NCBI RefSeq assembly: GCF_003985145.1
Contig: NZ_ML133524.1
Location: forward strand, 310,001 to 374,000
Origin: Rhizobium anhuiense
GTDB lineage: Bacteria; Pseudomonadota; Alphaproteobacteria; Rhizobiales; Rhizobiaceae
Reading direction: 5' to 3'
DNA: 64,000 nucleotides
The position numbers and the translations under genes were made by a program. The notes under the pieces were generated by a model, which worked only from the letters and a program-made list of their open reading frames with translations, was not told where the DNA came from and did no database searches. The stretch's first letter is position 1. Every line of letters starts with the position of its first letter. This document shows positions 25,799 through 35,769 of the stretch, piece by piece.

Positions 25799-28033
25799 TT
25801 ACTCGTAAAGCCGCCGAACGGTGGCGATGCAATCCAGTTCCTTCATCTGGGCGAGCAGCTGATTGAGCTGGCGCAAGTCCCAGACCTCGACCTCGAGCAT
25901 CATTTCGGTGAAATCGGCCGCCACCCGCACCGTGTTCAGAAGGCGAATATTGACGTCGAGGCCTGCGACCGTCTGGGCGACCTTGGCGAGCGTGCCGGGC
26001 TCATTCAACCCATTGACCATGATGCGCGCCATGAAACGCGACTTGTTGGCTTCGTCGAGATCCCAGCGGACGTCGATCCAGCGGTCGGGCTGATCGTCGA
26101 AGCGCTGCAGGCTCGGCGACTGGATCGGATAGATGGTGATGCCGTTGCCCTGGTCCATGATGCCGACGATGCGATCGCCAGGCACGGCACCAGTCGGCGC
26201 GAACTTGACGTCGACATTGCCGGACAGACCGCGGATCGGACCGATATCGGCATGCGTGTCGACTTCCGAATGGCCGCCGTCGGGCCCGGCCTTGGTCTTG
26301 CCGGGGATCTTGAAGATCATGCCGGCCGCACTGCGCACGTTGAACCAGCCGTCGTCGCCTGATGGTTTCACGGTGACGCGCTCGTCCTGATGATCGGGAT
26401 AGACGGCGCGCAGCACATCGAGCGAGGACATCTCGCCACGGCCGACGGCGGCAATCGCATCCTCGACATCCTTCTGGCCGAGACGGTGTAGCGCCGGCTT
26501 CATCGCCTCGCGCGAGAAGATCTTGCCGGCCCTGTCGAAGGTACGCTCGAGAATGCGGTGACCGAGGCCGGCATATTGCTTGCGGATCGCCATGCGGGTG
26601 GCGCGGCGGATGGCGGCGCGCGCCTTGCCGGTCACGACGATCTCTTCCCAGGCGGCGGGCGGAACCTGCACGCCGGAGCGGATGATCTCGACCTCGTCGC
26701 CATTGGCAAGCCGCGTCACCAGCGGCATGATACGGCCGTTGATCTTGGCGCCCACCGTGGTGTCGCCGATATTGGTGTGCACCGCATAGGCGAAATCGAT
26801 CGGGGTGGCGCCACGCGGCAGGGCAATCAGCTTGCCCTTCGGCGTGAAGCAGAAGACCTGGTCCTGGAAGAGCTCAAGCTTGGTGTGTTCGAGGAATTCT
26901 TCCGGGCTGTCGCCCTCGGCGAGCGCCTCGATCGTATGGCGCAGCCAGGAATAGGCGTTGGATTCGCGCGAAAGGATGTCGCCGTCGGCATTGGTGGCGC
27001 CGTCCTTGTAAAGCGCGTGGGCGGCGATGCCGAATTCGGCGATTTCGTGCATGCGCTTGGTGCGGATCTGCAGTTCGATGCGCTGGCTGGACGGACCGAC
27101 GATGGTGGTGTGCAGCGACCGGTAATCATTCTGCTTTGGCGTCGAAATATAGTCCTTGAAGCGGCCGGGCACGACGCGCCAGCGCGTGTGGACGATGCCG
27201 AGCGCCCGATAGCAGGACGGGATGTCCTCGACGATCAGGCGGAAGCCGTAGACATCGGAAAGCTGCTCGAAGGAAAGAGACTTCGACTGCATCTTGCGAA
27301 AGACCGAATAGGGCTTCTTCTGTCGGCCCTTGACATAGGCGCTCGTCAACCCGCTTGCGACCAGCAGGTCGCGCAGTTCGGCCTCGATCTTCTTGACGAT
27401 GCCCTCGTTGCGCTTCGAAAGCTCTTCCAGCCTTTTGGTGACGGTCTCGTAGGCTTCCGGGTTCATATGCCGGAAGGAGAGTTCCTCGAGTTCCTCACGC
27501 ATGTCCTGCATGCCCATGCGGCCGGCCAGCGGCGCATAGATTTCCATCGTCTCCTCGGAGATGCGGGCGCGCTTGTCGGCCGACATGTGATCGAGGGTGC
27601 GCATATTGTGCAGGCGATCGGCAAGCTTGACGAGCAGCACACGCACATCATCGGATATGGCGAGCAGCAGCTTACGCAGGTTTTCCGCCTGCTTGGCCTT
27701 CTTGGTGACGAGATCGAGCTTCTTGATCTTCGTCAGCCCCTCGACCAGGCGGCCGATATCCTCGCCGAACAGTTCGTCGATCTCGGCGCGCGTCGCCGTC
27801 GTATCCTCGATCGTGTCGTGCAGAAGGGCAACCGCGATCGTCGATTCATCGAGGTGCATGTCGGTGAGGATGGCGGCGACTTCGAGCGGATGAGAAATAT
27901 AGGGATCGCCGCTCGCGCGCTTTTGCTGGCCATGCTTCTGCATGGCGTAGACATAGGCTTTGTTCAGCAGTGCTTCATTGGCATCGGGCTTGTATTGCTG
28001 AACCCGCTCCACGAGCTCGTACTGCCGCATCAT
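25799..28033 (-). CDS. rsh: bifunctional (p)ppGpp synthetase/hydrolase (RelA/SpoT homologue)
   Basis: Makes and degrades the stringent-response alarmone (p)ppGpp. The 744-residue protein has an intact HD hydrolase domain (YISHPLEVAAILTDMHLDES, VALLHDTIED with HD at residues 72-73, VKLADRLHNMRTLDHM). It also has a synthetase domain with RFKDYISTPKQNDYRSLHTT and IELQIRTKRMHEIAEFGIAAH, a TGS domain (FCFTPKGKLIALPRGATPIDFAYA) and a C-terminal ACT domain. Both activities therefore look possible. This is the single Rsh typical of rhizobia. A hairpin with a T-run lies just upstream of its start. Confidence 0.96.
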   Translation of the reverse strand: MMRQYELVERVQQYKPDANEALLNKAYVYAMQKHGQQKRASGDPYISHPLEVAAILTDMHLDESTIAVALLHDTIEDTTATRAEIDELFGEDIGRLVEGLTKIKKLDLVTKKAKQAENLRKLLLAISDDVRVLLVKLADRLHNMRTLDHMSADKRARISEETMEIYAPLAGRMGMQDMREELEELSFRHMNPEAYETVTKRLEELSKRNEGIVKKIEAELRDLLVASGLTSAYVKGRQKKPYSVFRKMQSKSLSFEQLSDVYGFRLIVEDIPSCYRALGIVHTRWRVVPGRFKDYISTPKQNDYRSLHTTIVGPSSQRIELQIRTKRMHEIAEFGIAAHALYKDGATNADGDILSRESNAYSWLRHTIEALAEGDSPEEFLEHTKLELFQDQVFCFTPKGKLIALPRGATPIDFAYAVHTNIGDTTVGAKINGRIMPLVTRLANGDEVEIIRSGVQVPPAAWEEIVVTGKARAAIRRATRMAIRKQYAGLGHRILERTFDRAGKIFSREAMKPALHRLGQKDVEDAIAAVGRGEMSSLDVLRAVYPDHQDERVTVKPSGDDGWFNVRSAAGMIFKIPGKTKAGPDGGHSEVDTHADIGPIRGLSGNVDVKFAPTGAVPGDRIVGIMDQGNGITIYPIQSPSLQRFDDQPDRWIDVRWDLDEANKSRFMARIMVNGLNEPGTLAKVAQTVAGLDVNIRLLNTVRVAADFTEMMLEVEVWDLRQLNQLLAQMKELDCIATVRRLYE

Positions 28034-28050
28034 TCCAAAGCCACTCCGAT

Positions 28051-28083
28051 AAAAATAAAAGCGCGCCAATCAACGATTGGCGC
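28051..28083 (-). terminator. hairpin with T-run 18 bases upstream of rsh start
   Basis: A perfect 9-bp stem (GCGCCAATC / GATTGGCGC) with a 3-nt loop is followed on the minus strand by GC and TTTTATTTTT. It could terminate the rpoZ transcript, but it lies so close to the rsh ATG that it would also be inside most rsh leaders. Confidence 0.75.
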
Positions 28084-28094
28084 ACACATGGGCA

Positions 28095-28122
28095 ATAATA
28101 TGCCTAAGCAATAAAGGCGCAA
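28095..28122 (-). promoter_or_regulatory. possible rsh promoter
   Basis: On the minus strand TTGCGC and TATTAT are separated by 16 bases, resembling a sigma-70 promoter. The predicted transcription start near 28088 would put the hairpin at 28063-28083 at the 5' end of a leader of about 55 bases. This is a motif match only. Confidence 0.35.
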
Positions 28123-28214
28123 GATTGACGATTGGTAATCATCGCTCTTTTGCATCGCATGAAGCTGTTTCGGTATCACATCTGACCGATGTGACCGGGA
28201 TCCGGCCTATGCGC

Positions 28215-28619
28215 TTAGTAGTCGTCGCTCTTTTCCGGCGGCACCAGGCCTTCGATGCCGGCAAGCAGCTCTTCTTCCGACATCTGGTCGAAAGTGATCG
28301 TCTCCGGCAGGTCGTCCTGCTCCTCGCTGTCGGCTGCGGCGACGCCGCCGGCGGCGATCATGCTTGCCGGATCGGGCTCGGGCTCGTCGACTTCGACATG
28401 CTTCTGCAGCGAATGGATCAGATCTTCCTTGAGGTCATCGGGCGAAAGCGTCTCGTCGGCGATTTCGCGCAGGGCCACGACAGGATTCTTGTCATTGTCG
28501 CGATCGATGGTGATCGAGGCACCCTGGGAAATCAGCCGGGCGCGGTGGCTGGCGAGCAGAACCAGCTCGAAGCGGTTCTCCACCTTGTCGATGCAATCTT
28601 CAACTGTGACACGGGCCAT
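28215..28619 (-). CDS. rpoZ: RNA polymerase omega subunit
   Basis: Small subunit that aids RNA polymerase assembly. The 134-residue protein shows the omega core [33 protein letters not shown] (residues 1-33) and [17 protein letters not shown]. The C-terminal half is long and acidic, as in other alphaproteobacteria (E. coli omega is 91 residues). It lies upstream of rsh, the usual arrangement, but a terminator-like hairpin separates them. Confidence 0.95.
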   Translation of the reverse strand: MARVTVEDCIDKVENRFELVLLASHRARLISQGASITIDRDNDKNPVVALREIADETLSPDDLKEDLIHSLQKHVEVDEPEPDPASMIAAGGVAAADSEEQDDLPETITFDQMSEEELLAGIEGLVPPEKSDDY

Positions 28620-28916
28620 TGCCTGTCCTTTGCGGTCGTCATTTCGGGATTAGCACGCCCGATACAATTAAAACCGGGCAAATACAAGTTTTTCATTCCG
28701 GCGCCCCTCGTCTTTATCCGCGACTGAGCTAAATTTCCATGGAGAATGTCATAATTCCACCGAAGGTTGCTTGGAATATGCCGAATCGTGCCCTAAATCT
28801 TTCATATATGAATAATTCATAAAGTAAGGATCAAAGCGAAATAGAAACGCAAGATATTGTTTTTATTGAAGTTTGTCACCTGCGGATTTCGATTGCTCTC
28901 ATTGGATTGGTAAGCG

Positions 28917-29498
28917 ATGTTTGACCCACGCGAAAAAATTGCACTCTTCATTGACGGCGCCAACCTCTACGCTGCATCCAAGAGCCTCGGCTTCGACATA
29001 GATTACCGCAAGCTGTTGAAAGCATTCCAGAAACGCGGTTATCTGCTGCGCGCTTATTATTATACCGCTCTGATCGAGGATCAGGAATATTCATCGATCC
29101 GGCCGCTGATCGACTGGCTCGACTACAACGGCTACAAAGTCGTCACCAAGCCCGCCAAGGAATTCACAGATTCCATGGGTCGCCGGAAGATCAAGGGCAA
29201 CATGGACATCGAGCTTGCGATCGACGCCATGGAACAGTCCGAGACGGTCGATCATCTTGTCATCTTCTCCGGCGACGGCGATTTCACCAATCTGGTCGAG
29301 GCGCTGCAGCGCAGAGGCCGCAAGGTCTCGGTGATCTCAACCATGGCGACGCAGCCGCCGATGATCGCCGACGACCTGCGTCGGCAGGCCGATCATTTCA
29401 TCGATCTCTTGTCTTTGAAGGCTGAAATCGGTCGTGATCCTTCCGAGCGGGCGCCACGTCCGGTCGAAGTCGTCCCGGCCAGCGATTTCGAGGAGTGA
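28917..29498 (+). CDS. NYN-domain (LabA/DUF88-like) protein
   Basis: A 193-residue protein of the NYN family, related to PIN-type nucleases. Conserved acidic residues are visible in IALFIDGANLYAASK (Asp13), KGNMDIELAIDAM (about residues 98-110) and LVIFSGDGDFTNLVEALQRRG (about residues 119-139), consistent with metal-dependent RNA cleavage. Similar genes lie next to smpB or rpoZ in many rhizobia. The role is inferred from fold only. It diverges from rpoZ. A GNRA-capped 8-bp hairpin (29517-29536) follows the stop, without a T-run. Confidence 0.9.
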   Translation: MFDPREKIALFIDGANLYAASKSLGFDIDYRKLLKAFQKRGYLLRAYYYTALIEDQEYSSIRPLIDWLDYNGYKVVTKPAKEFTDSMGRRKIKGNMDIELAIDAMEQSETVDHLVIFSGDGDFTNLVEALQRRGRKVSVISTMATQPPMIADDLRRQADHFIDLLSLKAEIGRDPSERAPRPVEVVPASDFEE

Positions 29499-29606
29499 TC
29501 TCTCCACCATCTCGAAGCGGAGCTGCGAAGCTCCGCGGCACGGCAGCCGCGTTCCCGCATCGCCATGCTTTGGCATGCGCGCTTAACGACAGCGGCCGAT
29601 CTTAGA

Positions 29607-30086
29607 TCAGCCATTGTCCTTCAACAGGCGGCTCTTCTGCCGGTTCCAATCGCGTTCTTTCTCCGACTCGCGCTTGTCATGCAATTTTTTACCCTTGGCG
29701 AGCGCCAGTTCCATCTTCGCCCGACCGCGATCGTTGAAATAGATCTTCAGCGGGATCAGCGTCATGCCTTCACGGTTGACGGCAGAACGCAGGCGATGAA
29801 TTTCACGGCCCGACAGCAGCAGCTTGCGGCGTCGGCGCGGTTCGTGATTGAAGCGGTTGGCCTGCAGATATTCCGGCAGATAGGAATTGATCAGCCAGAT
29901 CTCGCCCCCCTCATCCGAGGCATAGGATTCGGCGATATTGGCCTTGCCCTCGCGCAGCGATTTGACCTCCGTGCCCATCAGCACGAGGCCGGCCTCGTAG
30001 GTATCGATGATCTCGTAGTTGAAGCGGGCCTTGCGGTTTTCGGCCACGACCTTGTTCACCACGCGCTGGCTGCCTTTGGGGGCCAT
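29607..30086 (-). CDS. smpB: SsrA (tmRNA)-binding protein
   Basis: Binds tmRNA and delivers it to stalled ribosomes for trans-translation. The 159-residue protein carries [35 protein letters not shown] (about residues 14-48), [20 protein letters not shown] and the C-terminal tail [19 protein letters not shown], which contains the conserved basic residues. The start at 30086 leads into [18 protein letters not shown], typical of rhizobial SmpB. It lies downstream of dapA on the same strand, 116 bases away. The tmRNA gene itself is not in this window. Confidence 0.97.
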   Translation of the reverse strand: MAPKGSQRVVNKVVAENRKARFNYEIIDTYEAGLVLMGTEVKSLREGKANIAESYASDEGGEIWLINSYLPEYLQANRFNHEPRRRRKLLLSGREIHRLRSAVNREGMTLIPLKIYFNDRGRAKMELALAKGKKLHDKRESEKERDWNRQKSRLLKDNG

Positions 30087-30202
30087 GACGACATTCCATT
30101 CATTTAGAGCGCGAAAAGCCGCGCCCTCATTCCCGACCTCTATGTGAGGGCTTGCCCTTTATGTAAGGGAGCGACCCGGCCTTGTGAAGATGGCCGGTCT
30201 TT

Positions 30203-31087
30203 TCAGTTCAGCAGGCCGGCATGGCGCAGCGCGGCGTCGATTGCCGTTTCCGTGGCCGGCTCCAGCGTCGAAAGCAGCGGCGAGCGGACGTTGCGGCTCA
30301 TGCGGCCAAGCCTGGAGAGCCCGTATTTGGCGCCGCAAAGACCCGGCTCGAGGAAGATCGCCTTGTGCAGCGGCATCAGCCGATCCTGATATTCCAGGGC
30401 GCGGGCATAATCGCCTGCGAGCGTCGCCGCCTGGAACTCGGCGCAGAGCCGCGGGGCGACATTGGCCGTTACCGAAATACAGCCGACACCGCCATGGGCG
30501 TTGAAGCCGAGCGCCGTCGCATCCTCGCCGGACAGCTGCCGGAAATCCGTGCCGCAGGTGATGCGCTGTTCGGAGACGCGCTCGATCTTACCCGTTGCAT
30601 CCTTGACGCCGACGATATTGCTGTGCGCCTTGGCCAGCGCCCCCATCGTTTCCGGCGTCATGTCGACCACCGAGCGGCCGGGGATGTTATAGATATAGAT
30701 CGGCAGATCGACGGCCTCGGCGATCGCCGAAAAATGCGCGATCAAACCCTTCTGCGTCGGCTTGTTGTAATAGGGAGTGACGACCAGAACGGCGTTCGCA
30801 CCGACCTTTTCGGCATGCTGGGCAAGCTCGATCGCCTCACGCGTATTGTTCGAGCCGGCGCCGGCCATGACGGGGACGCGTTTTGCAGCAACCTCGATGC
30901 AGAGTTCCACGACCCGCTTGTGTTCGGCATGCGACAGCGTCGGGGATTCGCCCGTCGTGCCGACCGGAACGAGACCGGCGCTGCCTTCCTTGATCTGCCA
31001 GTCGACATGAGCGGCGAAACTATCTTCGTCGATCAGTCCGGCGTCGGTGAAGGGGGTGACGAGGGCGGGAATGGACCCATTGAACAT
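30203..31087 (-). CDS. dapA: 4-hydroxy-tetrahydrodipicolinate synthase
   Basis: Condenses pyruvate with aspartate semialdehyde in lysine and diaminopimelate synthesis. The 294-residue TIM-barrel protein shows [34 protein letters not shown], the Tyr in YIYNIPGRS and the Schiff-base Lys in [14 protein letters not shown] (near residue 162). The start at 31087 has AGGAG 6 bases upstream, excluding the frame extended to 31126. An inverted repeat between it and smpB (30172-30199) ends in T on the plus strand only. Confidence 0.96.
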   Translation of the reverse strand: MFNGSIPALVTPFTDAGLIDEDSFAAHVDWQIKEGSAGLVPVGTTGESPTLSHAEHKRVVELCIEVAAKRVPVMAGAGSNNTREAIELAQHAEKVGANAVLVVTPYYNKPTQKGLIAHFSAIAEAVDLPIYIYNIPGRSVVDMTPETMGALAKAHSNIVGVKDATGKIERVSEQRITCGTDFRQLSGEDATALGFNAHGGVGCISVTANVAPRLCAEFQAATLAGDYARALEYQDRLMPLHKAIFLEPGLCGAKYGLSRLGRMSRNVRSPLLSTLEPATETAIDAALRHAGLLN

Positions 31088-31301
31088 GCAAAGCTCCTCA
31101 CGACCAAATCCTTGCTTCGGCCGCATTCCATGAATAAGAGTTGCGCACCATAGAGCGCCGAAATCATCGCGACAAGCGCGGAGAGTTCGGTTTAGGGCAA
31201 ATTCCGATAGCAGATGTGAATGAATTTTACCTGGTACGGTAAGGTTTCGTTAAGATGCCTCTAGCCTAATGGCAGGGCGTGTTTTCGGTGCGAGATCCCG
31301 G

Positions 31302-33377
31302 ATGAAGAAAGCTGTCCTGATTCTGTCCGCCTTCGGCTTCATTGCCGCCGCGTGGGGCAGCGTTGCGTCGCCGCTTCCCGGCGAGAGCGCTGCCATGCCT
31401 GATGTCAAGCCGCTCGGCTTCATCCCCGAGACATCCATACCGGAAGCGATCACAACAGGCGCCATCCCGCGCAATCCGGCAGTGGCGCCTGTCAACAGCG
31501 ACCTGAAAACCGGCCTCGACGCGCTTTCCGACAAGGACCCGCAGCTGGCGCTTTCGATCCGCGACAGCATGCGCGACGATACGCTTGACCGCCATATCCT
31601 CACCTGGGCGATCGCCGTTTCTGGATTGAAGGGCGTTCCCTCCTATGAAATCGCCAGCGCCGCGCAGGAGCTCAAGGGCTGGCCGGGTCTTTCGCGGCTG
31701 CGCGCCTATTCCGAGCGCGCGCTCTATGACGAAAATCCCGCCCCTTCCGCCGTGCTCGCCGCCTTCGGCGATACTGCGCCTGAGACGATGCAGGGCGCCG
31801 TCATCCTCGGCCGGGCGCTGGTTGCGACAGGCAAGCAGGCGCAGGCAGCAAAATATATCCGCAAGGTCTGGCGCGGAGAGGCTCTCGACAAGGCGACGGA
31901 AGACAAGATCCTCATCGAGTTTTCCGCGCTGCTGACGCCTGCCGACCATAAGGCGCGGATGGACTATCTGATGTATCGCGGCCGGGTGGCGCAGGCCAAG
32001 CGCTTCGGCGACATGGGCCAGGCGCAGTCGCTCTACAAGGCCTGGGCTGCCGTCGACGCCAAGGCCGGCAATGCCGGCGCCCTGCTTAACGCCGTCGATG
32101 CGAGATGGCGCGGCGATGCCGGCCTGCTGTTTGCCCGGATCGAATATCTGCGCAAGCAGGACAAATATGCCGAAGCGGCGGCGCTGCTGGAGCAGATGCC
32201 GCCCGAGCGCAGCGAACTCGTCAATTCCGGCGAGTGGTGGAACGAGCAGCGGATCATCAGCCGCGGCCTCGTCGACCAGGGGCAATTCAAGCCCGCCTAT
32301 CGCATCGTCGCAAACTACGCCGCAACAAGCCCGACGGATATCGTCGAGGCCGAGTTCCATGCCGGATGGTACGCGCTTCGCGGCCTGCAGGACCCGACAA
32401 CGGCGGAAAGACACTTCCGCAAGATCCTCCAGACATCAAACGGGCCGATCTCGGTTTCACGCGCCTGGTATTGGCTGGGCCGGGCAGCGGAGGCCGGCGG
32501 CCCCGGCCAATCCAGTGAATTCTATACGAAAGCCGCGAATTTTCCTGGCACCTTCTACGGTCAGCTCGCGGCCGAACGGCTGGGGCGAAAGACGCTGAAC
32601 GTCGCCTATCCCTCTCCGAGCACGGCCGACCGGCAACGCTTCCAGGCGCGCGAAGCCGTGCAGGCGATCGCCCGGCTGGAAGCCGCAGGCCATGGATGGC
32701 GGGCCGATATTCTCTATCTCGCGCTCGCCGATCAGCTGCAGAGCCCCGGTGAATTGGCCGTCCTTGCAGCAAAGGCCGAGCAATCCGGCGATCATCATCT
32801 CTCGTTGCAGATCGGCAAGATCGCTTACGGGCGCGGCATCGATGTCGCAGCGCTGGCCTTTCCGGTCGGCGTGATCCCAGCGAACGCCAATATATCAGGC
32901 TCCGGCAAGGCACTCGCCTATGCCATCGCCCGGCAGGAAAGCGCCTTCAACCCGGCCGCCGTTTCGGCGGCGAATGCGCGCGGCCTGCTGCAGCTTCTGC
33001 CGGGAACAGCCCAGGCGGTGGCCAAGCGCCACAATATTACCTATTCCAAAGACAAACTGACCGCCGATGCCGGCTATAACGCGACGCTCGGCGCGCATTA
33101 TCTCGGCGAGCAGATCGACGCCTTTGGCGGCTCCTATATCCTCACCTTCATTGCCTACAATGCCGGGCCGAAGCGGGTGCCGGAATGGATCGGCCGCTAC
33201 GGCGATCCGCGCGGCAGGCCGATCGACGAGATCGTCGACTGGATCGAGCGCATCCCCTTCCCCGAAACGCGCAACTACGTGCAGCGGGTGATGGAGAATT
33301 ACGAAGTCTACAAGGCCCGCCTTGGCCAGCCGACCGATATCGAACGCGACCTGATCGGCGGACGCAGCGCCTCCTGA
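31302..33377 (+). CDS. soluble lytic murein transglycosylase (Slt70-like)
   Basis: Cleaves peptidoglycan glycan strands, releasing 1,6-anhydromuropeptides. The 691-residue precursor has a signal peptide (MKKAVLILSAFGFIAAAWGS), a long alpha-superhelical domain (about residues 60-520) and a C-terminal SLT domain. The catalytic Glu lies in AIARQESAFNPAAVS (near residue 545), followed by ARGLLQLLPGTAQAVAK and FIAYNAGPKRVPEWI. An in-frame ATG at 31269 is an alternative; it would lengthen the n-region by 11 residues. It diverges from dapA and is followed by an alpha/beta hydrolase gene. Confidence 0.92.
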   Translation: MKKAVLILSAFGFIAAAWGSVASPLPGESAAMPDVKPLGFIPETSIPEAITTGAIPRNPAVAPVNSDLKTGLDALSDKDPQLALSIRDSMRDDTLDRHILTWAIAVSGLKGVPSYEIASAAQELKGWPGLSRLRAYSERALYDENPAPSAVLAAFGDTAPETMQGAVILGRALVATGKQAQAAKYIRKVWRGEALDKATEDKILIEFSALLTPADHKARMDYLMYRGRVAQAKRFGDMGQAQSLYKAWAAVDAKAGNAGALLNAVDARWRGDAGLLFARIEYLRKQDKYAEAAALLEQMPPERSELVNSGEWWNEQRIISRGLVDQGQFKPAYRIVANYAATSPTDIVEAEFHAGWYALRGLQDPTTAERHFRKILQTSNGPISVSRAWYWLGRAAEAGGPGQSSEFYTKAANFPGTFYGQLAAERLGRKTLNVAYPSPSTADRQRFQAREAVQAIARLEAAGHGWRADILYLALADQLQSPGELAVLAAKAEQSGDHHLSLQIGKIAYGRGIDVAALAFPVGVIPANANISGSGKALAYAIARQESAFNPAAVSAANARGLLQLLPGTAQAVAKRHNITYSKDKLTADAGYNATLGAHYLGEQIDAFGGSYILTFIAYNAGPKRVPEWIGRYGDPRGRPIDEIVDWIERIPFPETRNYVQRVMENYEVYKARLGQPTDIERDLIGGRSAS

Positions 33378-33442
33378 AGCCGTTTGGTGCGGCTCGCAAA
33401 GCAGGCTACATCTTCGGGATCAACAGATCTCGAGGGGATGCG

Positions 33443-34339
33443 ATGCCGGATACTTACGCAGGCGATTTCCAGGAACGGTTTTACACATCTTCCGACGGGC
33501 TGAGGCTCTATGCCCGCGACTACCGGCCCGACGAGGCCCTAACAGGCGGACGGCTGCCAGTGATCTGCCTGCCCGGCCTGACCCGCAATACGCGGGATTT
33601 TCATCGGCTGGCGCTGCTTCTCTCCCGGGACAGAACAGCGCCGCGCAGGGTGATCGCGCTCGATTCGCGCGGGCGGGGAAACTCGGCATGGGACGAGAAT
33701 AAGGCGAACTACAATCTCGCCGTCGAAGCCGGCGACGTCATAGCCGCCTGCGCGGCGCTCGGCTTCGAGCGGGCGATCTTCATCGGCACATCGCGCGGCG
33801 GGCTGATCCTGCATCTGATCGCAGCGACGCGTCCGGCTCTCCTCGAAGCCGTCATCCTCAACGATATCGGGCCTGTGATCGAAGCTGAGGGGCTGGCACG
33901 AATCCGAGATTACCTCAACAACGGCAGGCAGCCGGCGGAGTGGAGCGAGGCGGCCGATATATTGAAGGAAAATCATGGGGCGTCGTTTACCGCACTTGCG
34001 GGGGAAGACTGGCGCGAGATGGCGCTTGCGCTTTATCGCGACGTCGGCGGAAGGCCGGTCGCCGATTTCGATCCGGCGATCGCAGAGGCACTCAAATCGG
34101 TCGATTTCAGCCAGCCGCTACCCGATCTGTGGGAGCAATTCGAAAGCCTGAGCCGGTTGCCGCTCATGTTGATCCGCGGCGAGAATACGTCGCTGCTCTC
34201 AAAGCAGACGGCCGACGAAATGGCACGCCGCCATTCCGGACTGGTTCTGCACACCGCGGCGAAGCAAGGGCATGCACCGCTCCTCCATCTCGGCAGAATC
34301 CCCGCAATGATTCAGGCTTTTCTCGCCAATTGCCGATAA
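33443..34339 (+). CDS. alpha/beta hydrolase
   Basis: A 298-residue hydrolase of the alpha/beta fold. The nucleophile elbow is GTSRGGLILHL (about residues 112-122) with catalytic Ser. An oxyanion-hole block ICLPGLTRNTRDF lies near residue 41, and a final His in KQGHAPLLHL completes the triad. A glutamate- and aspartate-rich cap region follows the elbow. The substrate cannot be predicted. The start has AGGGG about 6 bases upstream. It probably shares a transcript with the transglycosylase gene (65 bases upstream), and a strong terminator follows. Confidence 0.9.
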   Translation: MPDTYAGDFQERFYTSSDGLRLYARDYRPDEALTGGRLPVICLPGLTRNTRDFHRLALLLSRDRTAPRRVIALDSRGRGNSAWDENKANYNLAVEAGDVIAACAALGFERAIFIGTSRGGLILHLIAATRPALLEAVILNDIGPVIEAEGLARIRDYLNNGRQPAEWSEAADILKENHGASFTALAGEDWREMALALYRDVGGRPVADFDPAIAEALKSVDFSQPLPDLWEQFESLSRLPLMLIRGENTSLLSKQTADEMARRHSGLVLHTAAKQGHAPLLHLGRIPAMIQAFLANCR

Positions 34340-34380
34340 GCGCTTTGATCTCCATCTATCGAGACAGTGACCAAAAGCAG

Positions 34381-34406
34381 AAAGCCCGGCTCAAGAGCCG
34401 GGCTTT
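34381..34406. terminator. bidirectional terminator between hydrolase and porin
   Basis: An 11-bp perfect stem (AAAGCCCGGCT / AGCCGGGCTTT) with a 4-nt loop. It lies 41 bases after the hydrolase stop and 24 bases beyond the porin stop on the other strand. On the minus strand it is followed by CTGCTTTTGG, so it can serve both convergent genes. Confidence 0.88.
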
Positions 34407-34429
34407 CCGTATTGCCTAATCTGGTCAGA

Positions 34430-35437
34430 TTAGAACGCACGCTGCAGGCGGAAGTAGCCCGTCGTGGAGTCGTCAGCATCTTCCGGATCGAGGTACTGAA
34501 CCGAAGCCTTGGCGTAGAAGTTGTCGACGATCTGGTAATCAACCGTCAGACCGGCCTTCCAGGCATCGCCGTTGCCGAAGTCGTCGCCAGAAACGTAGTA
34601 GTCGCTGTAGTACTGGACGCCAGGGGTGATCTTGAGCTTGTCGGTTGCCTTGATTGCGTATTCGGCAGCAACAGCCCATTCAGCCTTGGTGTAGTAGGAG
34701 CTCGGGCCGGTAGCGTATACGGCAGCGAGGCCGAGCGTGCCGGGACCGATGTCAACCGTACCCATTGCACGGACAGCACCTTCTTCGTTGTCGACGTCGT
34801 AGCCGGCAGTGATCTGGTAGCTGAACGCGCCAGCCTTGCCGCCGAGACCGACTGCAACACCAACGTTGTTGGCTTCTTCGTCCGTCTTGTAGAAGCCGTC
34901 TTCGAGTTCATCGACGCTGATGCCAGCGTAGAAGTCAGAGGTTTCGTACTGATAACGGATGGAGTTATGCAGGGTGACCGGAGAGCCGATATCATCGGTT
35001 TCGCCAGAGAGGCCATCGTCCCACCAGCTGTAGAACAGACCAGCGCGGAAGCCGGCGATGTCGAGGTAAGCGGAGTCGAGCTTGGCACCCTGAGAGGAGG
35101 CATTGTCAGCATTGAACTGCATGACGATGACGCCGGTCAGCGGACCGTATTCGGTGTCGCTCTTGGCCGTGAACTGAACCTGACCGCGGCTGAAGGCATC
35201 CCAGTCAGAGTCGCCGCCGACATCTTCGCCGACGTTAACCTGGAAACGGATGTAGCCGTTGATCTTGAGGCAGGTTTCGGTGCCCGGGATGTAGAAATAG
35301 CCGGTGCCGTAAGCGTCGCAAACGCGGACGTATTCAACCGGTTCCGGCTCGGCAGCAACGATAGCGTCAGCAGCCTGAGCACCGGAAACTACTGCGAGAG
35401 CAGCAGCGGAGCCGAGAAGAAGGCTCTTGATGTTCAT
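34430..35437 (-). CDS. outer-membrane porin, RopA-like
   Basis: A general diffusion porin of the outer membrane (porin_2-type family of rhizobia). The 335-residue precursor has a signal peptide cleaved after GAQA (residues 1-22, MNIKSLLLGSAAALAVVS). A conserved N-terminal Cys pair (VCDAYGTGYFYIPGTETCLK) precedes a run of alternating beta-strand segments to the C-terminus, which ends in Phe (YFRLQRAF), the usual recognition signal for outer-membrane assembly. The start at 35437 has GGAGG 7 bases upstream. The symbol ropA is a family guess, so it is left blank. Ser/Asp-rich loops are typical of the family. Confidence 0.93.
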   Translation of the reverse strand: MNIKSLLLGSAAALAVVSGAQAADAIVAAEPEPVEYVRVCDAYGTGYFYIPGTETCLKINGYIRFQVNVGEDVGGDSDWDAFSRGQVQFTAKSDTEYGPLTGVIVMQFNADNASSQGAKLDSAYLDIAGFRAGLFYSWWDDGLSGETDDIGSPVTLHNSIRYQYETSDFYAGISVDELEDGFYKTDEEANNVGVAVGLGGKAGAFSYQITAGYDVDNEEGAVRAMGTVDIGPGTLGLAAVYATGPSSYYTKAEWAVAAEYAIKATDKLKITPGVQYYSDYYVSGDDFGNGDAWKAGLTVDYQIVDNFYAKASVQYLDPEDADDSTTGYFRLQRAF

Positions 35438-35769
35438 AAATGACCTCCAATTCAAAGTTTCGATCGGGTTTGGGATCTTTCGCTGAGCAGCGTTCCCTGC
35501 CCCATCCCCGTGTTTCAAGAAGTGGACGATCAGTCGCCCTTGCTTCCGACGCTGAAAATACAAGACGGAAGCCGTCACGCAATCACCAACTTACTCGGAT
35601 GGGGGGTTTGCGGGAGCCTTCCCGACATTCTGTTGCTGAAAGGACACAAGTCGGGCAACCAGCCCCGATTTCCTTTATGCTTTGTTAAGAAAACCCTGAT
35701 TTTGCGGCTGCTTAGCTCTGATCGACAAAGAATTGGACATGCGCTTTGTGACACATTCGCGACACTTTT
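35438..35769. other. porin upstream region
   Basis: This holds the porin promoter region and about 300 bases of AT-rich, non-coding sequence (for example 35650-35770). Several minus-strand open frames here lack ribosome-binding sites and protein-like composition and are not called. The stretch from 35770 to 36105 is described under the candidate RNA. Confidence 0.5.

Noticed and set aside
26558..28114. Long open frame on the plus strand (518 codons) over rsh
   Set aside because: It is antisense to a gene with complete HD, synthetase, TGS and ACT motifs, and its sequence has low-complexity, His/Asp/Gly-rich composition typical of shadow frames in GC-rich DNA.
30172..30199. Inverted repeat with T-run between smpB and dapA
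   Set aside because: The T-run lies on the plus strand, yet both neighbouring genes are on the minus strand, so it cannot end either in the usual way.
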